Shown here in pieces: positions 13,199-25,478 of a DNA stretch of 64,000 nucleotides. Position numbers and translations under genes: made by a program. This stretch comes from Saururus chinensis (Eukaryota; Streptophyta; Magnoliopsida; Piperales; Saururaceae). The stretch is taken from NCBI GenBank assembly GCA_035235625.1, contig CP141146.1:11712501-11776500 (forward strand). Reading direction: 5' to 3'. The notes under the pieces are model-generated. The model was not told the origin of the DNA. It did no database searches and saw only the letters and a program-made list of their open reading frames with translations. Each line of letters opens with the position of its first letter. Positions within the stretch are counted from its first letter, which is position 1.

Positions 13199-14920
13199 TG
13201 TAACAACCCGAAAATTTTGAAAATTATACCTTTGAACCTATTTTGAGTTTTCGACCCAATGAGGTTTTTTATTAGATTGACATTGTTTTAGCCTCAATCT
13301 TCTTTTGAACCTTTTAGATTGTTTGTAGGGCTCGGAGAGACAATTATAACGAGCCCAAGAGCACAAAATTTTGATACTAGGATAGTAGGCTATAGCCTCG
13401 TTAAGCATGTCATAGGCAAGACCCACATTGCATTCACAAGGAAACATACCCTTGTGTGTCTTGTTTTGAAGGGCTCGTCGATACGAGCCCATCGGCATGA
13501 AGAATGCGTGAATCCGATTAAGGGGTAGCAAGTTATCGAGTTTTGAAAAAAAAAAAAAATTTTGCATCAACCAAAGCTGACTAATTGGCTGACGCGTTTG
13601 CATCAACCAATGGCAGGATCACCTATCGCAATGCAGTAGGGCACTACCTGCTACAGTAGGCGCCGACTGCTGTAGCCATAGGATGTGCGACATGTGTCAC
13701 ATATCCATCAAGCACTTTGGCTTATAAAAGGGGAGGGAAGGGGAGATATCAACTAGCTTGATCCCCTTTTTCCTCTCCTCTTTTCTGACCACTGCCCGCT
13801 GTCAAACTTCTAAACCATATTTATAAGCTATTTCTTGCTCATTTTCTTATGTTCAAAAATCCATCCTGGCTAATTCGAGGGCACCCTATGTCATGAGCGG
13901 GTCTATTTTTCGAGTTAGCCTCTCTAAAAAGGGAAAACAACTTAGGGCAAGAGGAGGCCTTGTCTGCTACTCTCAGGATGAAAGCGGAGATCGTCCCAAC
14001 ACATGGAGAGGTTCTGCTTGTCTCACTCGAGCCAGATAAGGAGACCATCTCAGTACAAGGGGAGGTGCTGCCCGCCACACTTAAGCCAACGACGAGCAAA
14101 AAACCTCACGAGGGTAGGTGGTTCTAAATCCTATTTTTGTGTTAGGGCTAAACTTAGTTTTTCAAAGTACCTTCAAGTTATACACTAAGGTTTACTTTTA
14201 ACGGGTTTAAAATACCGTTAGGGTTTGGATGAATGTCCACCCTTAATGAGATTTTTTCAAAGCACCAATTATTTGAATATCACTCGATTATTCCAATCAT
14301 TTTCAAAAATCAAAATTTGAAATGTAGTTCTTCAGCACGCAACCCAAGAATTATCGGAGTTTATTACTCCTAAATACTGCCTGATGAGGCTTTTAGCATG
14401 CTCAGGAGTTGGGGTATCATAGAAAAACCCCTCTTCTTCTAATTATGTTGACCCATGAGCAAGGGTGTATGTTGTTTTAATATCGGCGACATTCTGTGAA
14501 TGGAATGTATTTGTTTTAAGCTATGTAAATGGTTTGACTTTAAATTCTAAGTTATGAATTTGATATATGATTTATTTTGCCCCATCATGTTAGTAGAATT
14601 TAATGCTACCTATTGGGTATACAACATTATACTCACCCACCCCCAGATAATGCAGGTGTAGACACCAGTTTGGGGCTGTAGCAAATCGGTTCGTAGAAAA
14701 AGGGCCTAATACGCCAGATTTTGCTTAACTATATTTTTGTGTACATTATATATTTATGCTAACATGATATTATGGCGTGTATAGCCCTTAATTTTAAAAT
14801 TTTGTGCTTTAATATTTTTTAAAGGTTTCTTGTTTATACACGGTTGATTTAGGCCCTCTTTGCTTACAAATTTTACAAAAATCTAACTTTAAAATTAATC
14901 TAAAAAGTCGGGGAGTAACA
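13199..14920 (+). mobile_element. Solo-LTR-like element D inside Copia gag
   Basis: About 1.72 kb, starting tgtaacaacccg and ending ggggagtaaca, inserted in the Copia gag. The flanking 5-mers tgagt and cgagc agree at three positions, consistent with an aged target duplication. It is the same family as element A. The LTR carries a GC-richer block with repeated gaggttctgc-type modules (13.9-14.1 kb). Confidence 0.75.
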
Positions 14921-15588
14921 CGAGCCAAATTCATTGTGGTAAGAAAAAATAGCATCTTCTATTGTCATTTCCTAAAATCTGCACTATTGAATTTTTCTAG
15001 TTTTTCCTCTTTCACTTGAACATGAGTAAGGGTGTATGTTGTTTTTGTGTCAGCGACATTCTGTGAATGGAATGTATTTGTTTTAAGCTATGTAAATGGT
15101 TTGACTTTAAATTCTAAGTTATGAATTTGATATATGATTTATTTTGCCCTAACATGTTAGTAAAATTTAATGATACCTATTGGGTATACAACATTATACT
15201 CACCCACCCCCAGATAATGCAAGTGTAGACACTAGTTTGGGGCTGTAGCAAATCGGTCCGTAGAAAAAGGGCCTAATACGCTAGATTTTGCTTAACTATA
15301 TTTTTGTATACATTATATATTTATGCTAACATGATATTATGGTGTGTATAGCCCTTAATTTTAAAATTTTATGCTTTAATATTTTTTAAAGGTTTCGTGT
15401 TTATACATGGTTGATTCAGGCCCTCTTTGCTTACAAATTTTACAAAAATTTGACTTTAAAATTAATCTAAAAAGTCAGGGAGTAACACGAGCCAAATTCA
15501 TTGTGGTAAGATAAAATAGCATCTTCTATTGTCATTTCCTAAAATCTGCACTATTGAATTTTTTCTAGTTTTTCCTCTTTCACTTGAA
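14454..15588. repeat. 567-bp tandem duplication across an LTR/Copia junction
   Basis: Units 14454-15020 and 15021-15588 are nearly identical and in direct orientation, each opening with catgagyaagggtgtatg or catgagt. The unit comprises the last 467 bp of element D plus about 100 bp of Copia gag, so the duplication arose after D inserted. The third catgag at 15589 marks the end of copy 2. Confidence 0.93.
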
Positions 15589-16079
15589 CATGAGCATTCA
15601 CTGTAGTGGGAATTATGACCGAAGTTATATTAGTACCTTTGCGGCCATTTCTGTTTCAATGAATAGAAGATAGTCTCAGTTTTGAAATATTTAGAACACA
15701 TTTTCGAAGTACTAGACACAACCGTAAAGTATGAAAAAATGTATTATGTCTTGAGATTGTTAATTTTCGTACATTTGTAAGTGTTGTAATGAAAGAAACT
15801 CACAGAAAAAATATAACCAAATCAAGCTTGTACGCCTTGTCCTTAAGACAGAATTCACCCTCCCTACTGGTGCTTAGGAATTACTTGGGTGTTTGTCTCT
15901 CAGGATAAGATGATCCACCACACGTTGTAGAAGAACCTTCGCACAACGTATGCATCGAACCAAAATTATGAATTACTCTCACAAAAGACAGAGATGAAAT
16001 CAAGTAAAGGATGATACATAAAAGCAATTTTCAATGCCAACCATATAACACGGTAGCACATGCGCATGTGGGTTAGCCT

Positions 16080-16318
16080 ATCTAGGTGCATAGGTCTAAC
16101 ATATATCTCCCCTATAAAAGTGGGGTGGCCCAATGGCTTAACTTAAAAGGACAAACTTATGCCTTATATATTAATACCATCACTTTTTTTTCTAGGTGAT
16201 GTGGGATTATTCACAACCTTCAACCAATCCACATGTGTGATTCTCATTCACTATGAAGTGGGTTTGGACTCTCAATACCCAAATGGGCTTAGCCTCTTTA
16301 TTACCACTTTCTAACAAT
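16080..16318 (-). repeat. Copia 5' LTR (5' part)
   Basis: Starts tgttagaaagtgg on the minus strand at 16318. Related sequence is found at 6951-7108 and, in plus orientation, at 27481-27702. The LTR continues leftwards to an uncertain edge around 15.8-15.9 kb. I could not find a clear primer-binding site. Confidence 0.75.
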
Positions 16319-18360
16319 TAGGACATCACTTTATATTTGATTCATGCTTAGAGATATAAAAAATGAGTGAAATATCTCATTAAACTTTAAACAATATAAT
16401 ATTATATACACATTCTTAACGAGCTTTGGTCTTTTGTTTCTATATTATAGTTAATCGAATAAAATAATAAATCTAACTTGACATGAAGATGTTCAATTGG
16501 CTTGTTGTTTGGTGTGTTTGATTCATACTTGCGAACTTAATAAATGAGTGCATATTTGTTTTAAACTTTGAAGTACATATTTTTTTATGAGCTTGGATGT
16601 TTTATTCATAAATGAGTTTAAAAAATGTAAAGACATAAATTGAGCTAGATCTGTCCAATTAGGGCATTACTTCGTGCATTTTATTTATGTTTATGAATCT
16701 AACAAATGAGCGAGAAGTCTCATTGATACAACTCATTGAACATATTCTTAACAAACTCTGGTGCTTTATTTATATGCTAGTTCAATGAATAAAATAGTAT
16801 AATTGGACATAGACAAACGCCATCTTCCAAACATAAATAGATGGCACTTAAAAGAATCTATTATAGTTGGTAGAAAATAAGGTTTGATTAAATACTTTTC
16901 CCATTATATGACCATATGGGGGTTTGGTGGTTGTGAGAATTAACTTTTTGCCATCATATCAGTCAAACCTCTAGATTGCTTAAAAGGATAGAAAAATATG
17001 TAATCACTTGCTTTAGCATTGTATGATGTATACAAGGCAATAAATCATATCAAATTAAAATCATAAATGAAATTTTTTTCTTAGTGATGGCTCAATATTG
17101 ATACATGTTCAAAACAAAAAAAGTGGCGGGAAGTTTATGAATATTTCCATAAGCTCAATGAAGCAAATATGGATTTGATACATTAATGAACATTAATGAT
17201 AAAATCCTTTATAAGGGGCAGTACTACTATAACTCCTCATTTGCCCCTCCCTGTATCTTTCCATCCATCAACAAGTTTGGGTTGGTAATGGATGGGAGTA
17301 AAGGGAACTAATTTTTATGCTCCTTATCGACAAATCACCTTACATAAGGAGCACAAAGAAGCTAATCATTCAAAACTTTATGATGTATATGCTAGTATAT
17401 ATTAGCATCAAAGTGTTGACATTAAGATGAACTAACATGTGCATTGATTTCAAATATTATCCGCTTCTTATGTGCTCCTTTGGCTGAGTGTTTTGTAAGT
17501 AGGGAGCATAGAAAATACTTCCCCAATAAAGAGGGTTGAATATCACTTTTCCTATCTTTTGCATAACTGTTTCTTGATGCCTGTGTGGAAAACCTCTTAC
17601 ATCAATTTAATGTTCCCTTGACTTGACAATAAAAGAGGCATTGACAATAGATATTATGATTTTGTGTTTAAGCATATGTTATTCCTAGCTAGCTTAACAA
17701 ATTTGTGTATTGACCATTTTCCTTTTCTTGTTGAGGGAAGTAATCTTAATGCTCTACTTTAACAATGTGCCAATAATGAGGAAGTAATTAGGAACAATGA
17801 CGTTAATGTGCAATATTAATTTTTCAAATTAATGACTAACCAATAAGTCTTCATCATAGGTGAATTATCAAGAGGGAAGAATTTAAGATACTTCCTTGTT
17901 GAGGCATTGCCTAATAATAATTGGCAAAAACTTGGGACATGTTTTCTTGCCATCTCTTTTATACCCTAAATAGGTTCTTGAGAAATGTAAATGAATGTAA
18001 ATTTTGTTGAGAGATAAATGAATGTAATTAATACTCCTTTTAATAATAGCTTGGTGTGAAAATTATCTCTTGAAAAGCTCCAAGCCGATGCTCGAGGATA
18101 AATTATCTAACTTATCACGTTTTAATCACGATATATCGGGCCAACTTGCCACTCCTTGGGGACACCATCTCGTTTTTCTCGTTGCCATTTTTTACTAGAG
18201 ATGCAAGGGGTGAACTGGTCATTTCATCCTCTCCCGTACCAGTACGCGGAGCTGGCAGGAACCCGAGCAGCCCGCGGGCCCGGTCCGAAGCCGACTCGAT
18301 CCATTTAAAAAAAAACCAAGCCGGCCCCCAGTGGCCAGTACCGCAGCACTTTCCCCAGTC
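16319..18360. other. Intergenic, AT-rich, upstream of the HD-ZIP gene
   Basis: Apart from the MITE at 17312-17515, no gene or named repeat is recognised. I searched by eye for an L1 box (TAAATGYA), which HD-ZIP IV promoters often carry, and found only near matches such as taaatgaa around 18.0 kb. Confidence 0.5.
17312..17515. mobile_element. MITE with about 50-bp inverted ends
   Basis: The left end (tatgctccttatcgacaa) and the reverse complement of the right end (tatgctccctacttacaa) pair. Each continues into a second matching block ending gagcacaaagaag / gagcacataagaag. No ORF. A target duplication could not be fixed, so the superfamily is open. Confidence 0.7.
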
Positions 18361-19575
18361 TGAGAACTGAAAGTCCGAAGACTCTGAACCCAGCAGCGAA
18401 CCAGGCAGAGACTAGTGAAATCCTCCATGGATGGAAACATGGGAATCCAGACCAAGTCCCATGCCAGATTTCTTCTGTAGTGGAGAAGGAAATAGGAGCC
18501 AGCCAACAGAGTGGGGGTGGGGGTTGAAAGGGCAGGCACATTTGACTTGCAAGTCAGCTGCAGGCCCCTTTTCTCTGCATTTGATGGATTTTATACTCTC
18601 ATCTGTCATTACTACTGTGTAGATCCGGACGAAGTTTCTGAGTGGCAGAGGAAAAGAACAAAAAGGTGCAAGGGGAAAATCTGGCTCCCATTTACCACAG
18701 GTGAAAAGGAGGGGGAGAGAAACAGTGCAGAACCCAGAATGGCCGCCCGGGTCTTTGCTATTTATCTTTTGTTTCTTGTTTGAACTTTGAAGAAGAAGTG
18801 ACTGGGGGGAGGATTGATGGCTTTGTTGGGGAGGAGGGTCAACCAACGCCTTATAATGTCATTTGTTATTTAGCATTTGTAAGGCTTCGAAGAGTCCACA
18901 CAAGCCTTTATCTTCGCCCCCTTTTCTTCCTTCCCTTCACCCCATCTGCCATTTTTTTTTATTTTTCTTCGTTTCTTTGTTCGTACTCTCCCTATCACTG
19001 GAGGGGAGGGAGAGAGAGTGAGAATGGGGTGGTGCGGCTGCAGCAGCATGCAGAGGAAGGGAATTCCAAGTTTCTGCTTCTGGGTATTTGCTTGTCAGGG
19101 TGGTCTGGCTTAGAGTGGGGAAGAGAGGGGCAAGTGGCGAAGGCGAAGTTTTGGTGATCTTCATCATCATCTTGGTTCTCTGGGAGAGTAGGGCGGTGGG
19201 CTATTGCAGCTCTATTGTTTCTTCGTTTGTGGGGGATCCAGGAGGCGTTTGTTCATAAATATAGCTTTGTTCGGACTCTGTGAGTCTGTTCTCTCCAGTT
19301 ATCTTCCCCTCTCCCTTCCTCCTACACTAGTTTCATCCTTGCTCTCATCCAGTCTTCTCATTCCCATGAAGAGATCAGGCTGTCTGGGTGATATGAGGAT
19401 TTTCAGTGTCTGTGAGATCAGAAGAAGTTGTCTTATGTAGCTACTAGCCGGGATGTTGATGTTCTGGGTTTTTGCGGTAGAGAAGAAAGCTGTAGAATAG
19501 ACTAAGATCAAATCAGGAAGGATTAGCTGGAGAGGGGAAGAGAAGTGCTGGAACAAGAGAAAGATCGAACTTTTG
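18361..19575 (+). other. Probable promoter-proximal and 5' leader region of the HD-ZIP gene
   Basis: GC rises and pyrimidine- and GA-rich tracts appear (for example 18900-18970, 19000-19020 and 19300-19330), typical of plant leaders. Short ORFs here have no recognisable product and several ATGs precede the real start. HD-ZIP IV genes often have a leader intron, which may explain those ATGs. The transcription start cannot be read from the sequence. Confidence 0.45.
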
Positions 19576-22500
19576 ATGAATTTTGGCGGCTTTCTGGAGA
19601 GTGCTACTGGTGCAAGAGTGGTGGGCGACATCCCTTTTAGTGGCAACAGCAACATGCCTGCCGGCGCCATTGCACAGCCGCGCCTCGGCCCGCCGGCCAT
19701 CATAACCAAGTCCATCTTCGCCTCCCCTGGGCTCTCCCTCGCCCTCGTATGAATCTCAGACACAGCCTTCACAGATTCCTTTCCTCTCCACTCATTTATT
19801 GCCCGTTTTGGTTCTTCCCTTTCGTTTCTGGGGTATTAAATGATAGGAGCTCTCTGTAACCCGGTTGCTTTCCCCTTCTCCCGTTCTCTGTTGCAGCAAA
19901 CGAGCATGGAGGGGCAAGGGGATATGACAGGGGCCATGGGAGAAGCTGTCGAGCTTCATAGGGGGAATATGAACCACAACAGGGAAGACGAGTATGAGAG
20001 CAGATCTGGGAGCGATAACATGGAGGGGGGCTCTGGAGACGATCAGGACGCCGACCACCCGCCCAGGAAGAAGCGCTACCATCGCCACACCCCCCAACAA
20101 ATCCAAGAGCTTGAAGCGTATGACTTCTCTTCCTCTCCATCTCATCATGTCCGAGATCACTTTTTTTTCGTTGTTTTTCAGGCTGATTTTTGTTTTATGT
20201 TGCTCATTTTGTTCTGAACAGTCTGTTCAAGGAATGCCCGCACCCAGATGAGAAGCAAAGGATGGAGCTCAGCAGGAGGCTCTCCCTGGAGAGTCGGCAG
20301 GTCAAGTTCTGGTTCCAGAACCGCCGCACCCAGATGAAGGTTAGCTGAATTTCTGTAATGAGTATTTGTTTCTGATGGTAGAATTTGGATTTGATGTTGA
20401 TCCCGGCTGCTGAATCGAATAGACCCAATTGGAGCGCCATGAAAATGCGATTTTAAGGCAAGAGAACGACAAGCTGAGGGCGGAGAACATGGCCATCCGG
20501 GAGGCCATGAGGAGTCCCATCTGCAGCAACTGCGGCGGCCCGGCCGTGCTTGGAGAGCTCTCCCTGGAGGAGCAGCACCTCCGGATCGAGAACTCCCGTC
20601 TGAAAGACGAGCTCGACCGGGTCTGTGCCCTCACCGGAAAATTCCTCGGCCGCCCTGTCTCGTCCCTCCCCATCCCGGTCTCCCCCATGCCCAACTCCAC
20701 CCTCGAGCTGGCCGTCGGAAGCAACGGGTTCGGCAGCCTGAGCTCCATCTCCGCCGTCTTGCCGCCCCCACCCGACTACACATCCTCCATTCCTACCTCT
20801 CTGCCGGCGATCCCACCGCCCACCGCGGCAGCACCGTCACCGGTGATTGGCCTGGAGAGGTCGATCGAGAGGTCCATGCTGTTGGAACTGGCATTGACGG
20901 CCATGGACGAGCTGCTGAAGATGGCCCAGAATGACGAGCCCCTCTGGCTGCCCAGCCTTGATGGAGGCGGCAAGGAGGCGCTCAACTACGACGAGTACCT
21001 CAAAGTGTTCCCTAGATGCATTGGACCGAAACCAGTCGGCTTCGTCACCGAGGCCTCTAGGGACACCGGCATGGTCATCATCAACAGCCTTGCCCTGGTA
21101 GAGACCCTGGTGGATGCGGTAAGCCTGTTTCAAACTTGTAATCGATCAATTACTTTGTCCAAATTCTTGAACTGATTGCAGTTAGCTTTGATTAATCTCT
21201 TTTCATTGTTAATTAAAATTTTGTTCAGAACCGGTGGGTGGAGATGTTTCCTTGTATGGCTGCTAGGGCTTCCACCACAGATGTGATCTCCAGTGGCATG
21301 GGCGGGACAAGAAATGGAGCACTGCAGCTTGTGAGTCTTCTAACATGCATGTCTCATTGTTACCGGGGGTTCTGTGCTGATTGGGACACTACACTTTGTG
21401 CTGTTTCTGCATGACAATACAGATGAGGGCGGAGTTGCAGGTGCTGTCGCCGCTGGTGCCCATCAGGGAGGTGCACTTCCTCCGGTTCTGCAAGCAGCAC
21501 GCCGAGGGCGTCTGGGCCGTGGTCGACGTCTCCATCGACACCATCCGGGAGGGCCCTGCCGGGCCGATCTACGGGAGCTGCAGGCGGCTGCCTTCTGGCT
21601 GTGTGGTACAGGACATGCCCAATGGTTACTCCAAGGCAAGGACCATTTTCTTCCATAGCTGTGCCCTCAAAATGCCTTCAATTTATGATTTACTGGGACC
21701 AGAATAGAACTGTACAAAGCACCTGCAATGCAAAGCTCATAGATCAGGTGGTCCTCCTCCTGAGATGAATCTCATGGCTTCCGGAGGCGGGTCTCGTTGG
21801 GTCTGGTGCAGCAGCCAGACCCAACAAATCAAACTCATTAGTCTAATGATTCCCAAATCTCTCCCAGAACATTTTATATGCTTTAGATGCTTCCTCTTCC
21901 CCTTTCTTAATCACAAGTACTCACTCTGAAGGTTTTGTAACACAAACTGTTCTTCCCTTGTAATCCGAGTCCTCTCTCCCTTACCCTTTCTTTATTATTG
22001 GAAGCCTCGTACCAATGAACTCGCATGACTTGCTGCATCCCTCAAGTAGCAGTCCCTTGATTTCCTCCCTTTTATTAATCTCTTCACTGAATCCAAGCCA
22101 TGTCCACAATATCTGGGTCATTGCTCCTTCCATCCTTCATATAGAAAGCAAGTCTGTCACTCTCTTCCCATGGCCATTTCATGTAAAAGAAAAAACACAT
22201 TTTTTATCCACCCATGACCAACTCATGCTGTCCTATTTTGGAGCCACTCCGAGAGGAGCAATTCGGGAGTCAATGCTACGAACAGTGTCTGACAGGGGGG
22301 CTGGCTCCCACTCCTGACAAAAATGGTTGACTCCCCTCTGATAGCATATAGTATAGGTACAGTAGGCCGGAGTCACGAGGTGGTTGCCTCTTCTGAGTCG
22401 TGATCTGGAACGAGTTTCTGGTATAGCTGTGTGACGTGTGGGTCGGCGGAAAAATGGTCGTGCAGGTGACGTGGGTGGAGCATGCAGAGTACGACGAGGG

Positions 22501-25478
22501 CGGCGTGCACCAGCTGTACCGGCCGCTGGTGGCGGCGGGGATGGGCTTCGGGGCTCAGCGGTGGGTGGCCACCCTCCAGCGCCAGTGCGAGTGCCTCGCC
22601 ATCCTCATGTCCTCCTCCCTCCCCTCCCGCGATCACTCTGGTACGTTCTCCTACCGTCTTCTTCAACCTTCCTTGCTCTAATTAAGCTTATGACTACCCT
22701 CATTTTCAACTCCTTATCAAAGCCTCTTTTAAATTAAGGGGCCCCTTAATTTAAGCATGGTCCCCATTTACTGTATAAAATAGAAAAAAGACACCTTGCT
22801 TCCACTTTTGACTGTTGTTAGTCACAGATTATTATATTGATTGTAATTAGAGAGAATCCAACTCTTGTTATAGTGACTTATTGGTTAATTTGGTAGAGAT
22901 TAAGTTGGCTACTTTGAGAATTAATTGGCATAAGAATTGCTAAATTAAAGCAATGATTGCAATTTTCAGAAGATTAATTGAGAATTAACTCCTAATGTTA
23001 CTTTGACAGATCCTGCATTAAAAACTACTTTTATTTTTCTTGTAAGAGCACGATTGCACCAACTAGCTTAGAACAGCTAGAAGATTAAGCATAATAACAG
23101 CGAAAATGGATTGCTAATTAATCGATTTGCTGGTGACGGCGGTGCAGTGATGACGGGGGCGGGGAGGAGGAGCATGCTGAAGCTGGCGCAGCGGATGACG
23201 GACAACTTCTGCGCAGGGGTGTGCGGCTCCAGCCTCCACGCCTGGGACAAGATCTGCGGCAGCAGCGCCGGCGACGACGTCCGGGTCATGACCCGGAAGA
23301 GCGTGGACAACCCAGGGGAGCCGCCGGGCGTGGTTCTCAGCGCTGCTACCTCCGTCTGGCTGCCGGCCACCCCGCAACGCCTCTTCGCCTTCCTCCGGGA
23401 CGAGCGCCTCCGGTCCGAGTGGGACATCCTCTCCAACGGCGGGCCCATGCAGGATGTGGCCCACATCCCCAAGGGCCAGGACCCCGCCAACTCCGTCTCC
23501 CTCCTCCGTTCCAGTGTACGTATCCTGTATCCATTCTCCTCTTCGATACTTACCACCAGTAATGGTTCATTTCATCAACGTTAATAATGATACTTGTTTA
23601 TCTCTTACATTCATAATAATGCCCAATTTTTTGTCTCTAGTAGCAACATAAAAAGAGAATTTTTTAGCAACATAAAAGACTTTTTGTCAACGTCCTCTAA
23701 TTAGAAAATGACACCTCTGGCTTACTTAAATTTTGATTATGGTTTAATTATACATATATTTAAAATCAAAGATCCCGTTTGATTTTATATGCAATAGATA
23801 GAGTATTTAAAAAATACTCCCTCAAATTAATAGTTTTATTTGACAAAAAACTATTTTATATTAATAAATATATTTTATTTAATTTAAGTGTTTGGGTATT
23901 AGTAGCATAAACTTATTTTCCCTTTTGTTAAGTTTCACCATTTAATAAAAACTACTAAATATATTAAATATAACTATTAATTTAAAATAGTAGAAGTATT
24001 AATAAACTGGATGGGGAGTATTTTAATTAATTTTTACTATTAATATTGAAACTAATATCACGTCAGTCTTCATTTAGACTTTCTCTATTCCACGCCAGCT
24101 AATAATCTGATTTGGTTTTTAAAATAAACTTTTTTTAATTCATTTTAAAATAAGAAAAAACACTATTAAAGTCTTACTGAGGGAGTATAAAATCGCTTTC
24201 ATATCTTATAAATTAAATACTTGATCACAAATATTAGCATTAAAATCATATCATAGTAGTCTATAATTAATTGATATAGTATCGATTTACAAGTCAATTG
24301 AAATTTACCCTTGTTTAATATTCCTTCCTTCCTATATTAATAGTTCTATTTAGAAAAATAGTAATTTTTAGTGAATGTTGAAATTCACATATAAAAGTAG
24401 GGAAAATAAACCTGAGATATTCTTTTTTAAGTATTTAAATTATTTATATTGAACAAAATGGAGATATTAACATGGAACACAGTTTTTTGTCAAATGGAGT
24501 TATTAATTTAAGACTAAAGGAATATATGTTGTTCATTTATTTTACGAGTTATTTTCATACTTTACAAAATAATCATTAGCAGTATTATGTTTTATATACT
24601 ACGAGTTAGTGATAGATTCATAAGCAGTATTGATTTATAATTTTAATAATATTATAAATAACACTTTTAGACATTTTATAGGAGAAATTTAGCAATATTA
24701 TGTCTTAAATTGATAACTATATTTGAAAACAAAATTTATTCTATATTAATAGTTTTATTTTGCTAGGTGAATACTCTAAAAAAATATAAAATAAATATTA
24801 TAATCTTATTTTACTTTCTCTTATAACTTAAGTTTCTTCGTTATATAAAGATACTATTTTTGTAAGGATGGAGGAAATACTTTATAGTATTAGGTGTAAT
24901 TTAGAACTTTAATGATAAAAATTTCTGTCCTTTTTTATTTAATTAATTTTAGTATAAATTAAATATAATCTCAATTCTTCGTTGCCAATAAAAACATTAG
25001 ATTAGAATTTTCATCATGTTGTGTGTATGGACGTCTGCTTATGTTCATTTTTTTCACATATAATTTGATTTCATGTGCGTTGTTTATTTTATTATTATTA
25101 TTATAGGCGAACGCCAACCAGACGAGCATGTTGATACTACAAGAGACGTGCATGGACGGGTCGGGGGCGCTGGTGGTGTACGCCCCAGTGGACATCCCGG
25201 CCATGCACGTCGTCATGAACGGCGGCGACTCTGCCTGCGTGGCCCTCCTCCCATCCGGCTTCTCCATTGTTCCTGACGGCCCCGGCGTCCACCATCCTGC
25301 CGGCAGGGAGGGCTCGCCAACGAGGGTGGTGAGCGGGTCCCTCCTGACGGTGGCCTTCCAGATTCTCGTCAACAGCCAGCCCACGGCCAAGCTGACGGTG
25401 GAGTCGGTTGAGACCGTCAGCAACCTCATCTCCTGCACCGTCCAGAAGATCAAAGCCGCCCTCCACTGCGAGAACTGA
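19576..25478 (+). CDS. HD-ZIP class IV homeodomain-START transcription factor (ANL2/HDG1/ROC5-like)
   Basis: Nuclear DNA-binding factor of the family that controls epidermal (L1) identity, cuticle and pigment genes. Nine coding exons give 811 codons: 19576-19746, 19897-20117, 20222-20339, 20423-21118, 21229-21330, 21423-21635, 22466-22640, 23148-23515, 25107-25478. All phases join cleanly. The N-terminal motif opens MNFGGFLES and includes '[12 protein letters not shown]', as in ANL2. The homeodomain is about residues 113-171 (RKKRYHRHT, then [10 protein letters not shown]). The loop-zipper at 171-235 has the class IV CxxC (CSNC, 204-207). The START domain is about 300-540 and the conserved C-terminal START-adjacent domain ends at '[15 protein letters not shown]'. 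Intron 6 starts with GC instead of GT, and intron 8 (1.6 kb) is full of MITEs. Exons are very GC-rich. It looks intact. Whether it is the ANL2 or the HDG1-type orthologue needs a tree. Confidence 0.96.
21636..22465 (+). other. Intron 6 of the HD-ZIP gene, GC-AG type
   Basis: Exon 6 must end after '...NGYSK' and exon 7 must begin 'VTWVEH', because this join is invariant in the family. The only donor there is AAG|gcaagg, a strong match to the GC-donor consensus; the acceptor is gtgcag|GTGACG. No GT donor preserves the frame at this join. Confidence 0.85.
23817..24185. mobile_element. Stowaway-like MITE in HD-ZIP intron 8
   Basis: The 369-bp element runs from ctccctcaaattaatag to the inverted end (ctccctcagtaagac on the other strand). 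It is flanked by TA on both sides (23815-23816, 24186-24187), the Stowaway signature. No coding capacity. Confidence 0.85.
24321..24522. mobile_element. Second Stowaway-like MITE in intron 8
   Basis: The ends ttccttccttcc and (other strand) ttcctttagtc continue into matching 'ttaatag..t' blocks. TA flanks lie at 24319-24320 and 24523-24524. About 200 bp, AT-rich. Confidence 0.7.
24739..24877. mobile_element. Third, worn Stowaway-like MITE in intron 8
   Basis: The right end (other strand) reads tttcctccatccttac, a Stowaway terminus. The left end keeps only the inner 'attaatagttttattt' part. TA flanks are present. Probably truncated on the left. Confidence 0.5.

Larger units (their letters stand above)
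6951..16318 (-). mobile_element. Degenerate Ty1/Copia retrotransposon, multiply interrupted
   Basis: This is an old Copia element on the minus strand. Its 5' LTR starts at 16318 (tgttagaaagtgg on the minus strand) and the 3' LTR remnant starts at 7108 (tgttagaaaaag). Between them, in Copia order, are gag with a zinc knuckle (about 12.5-13.2 kb plus a piece beyond 14.9 kb), integrase (11.3-12.4 kb), reverse transcriptase (8.5-8.8 kb) and the RNase H end (about 7.6-8.1 kb). Solo-LTR-like elements sit inside it at 9066-11027 and 13199-14920, and another sits in the 3' LTR (3639-6950); a short LTR tail may remain left of 3639. The element is clearly dead, with many breaks besides the insertions. 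The left limit and the 5' LTR inner edge are uncertain. It is the oldest layer of the nest. Confidence 0.85.

Noticed and set aside
18146-18846. Multiple ORFs upstream of the HD-ZIP gene
   Set aside because: Low-complexity composition, overlap on both strands, and position in a probable leader/promoter region.
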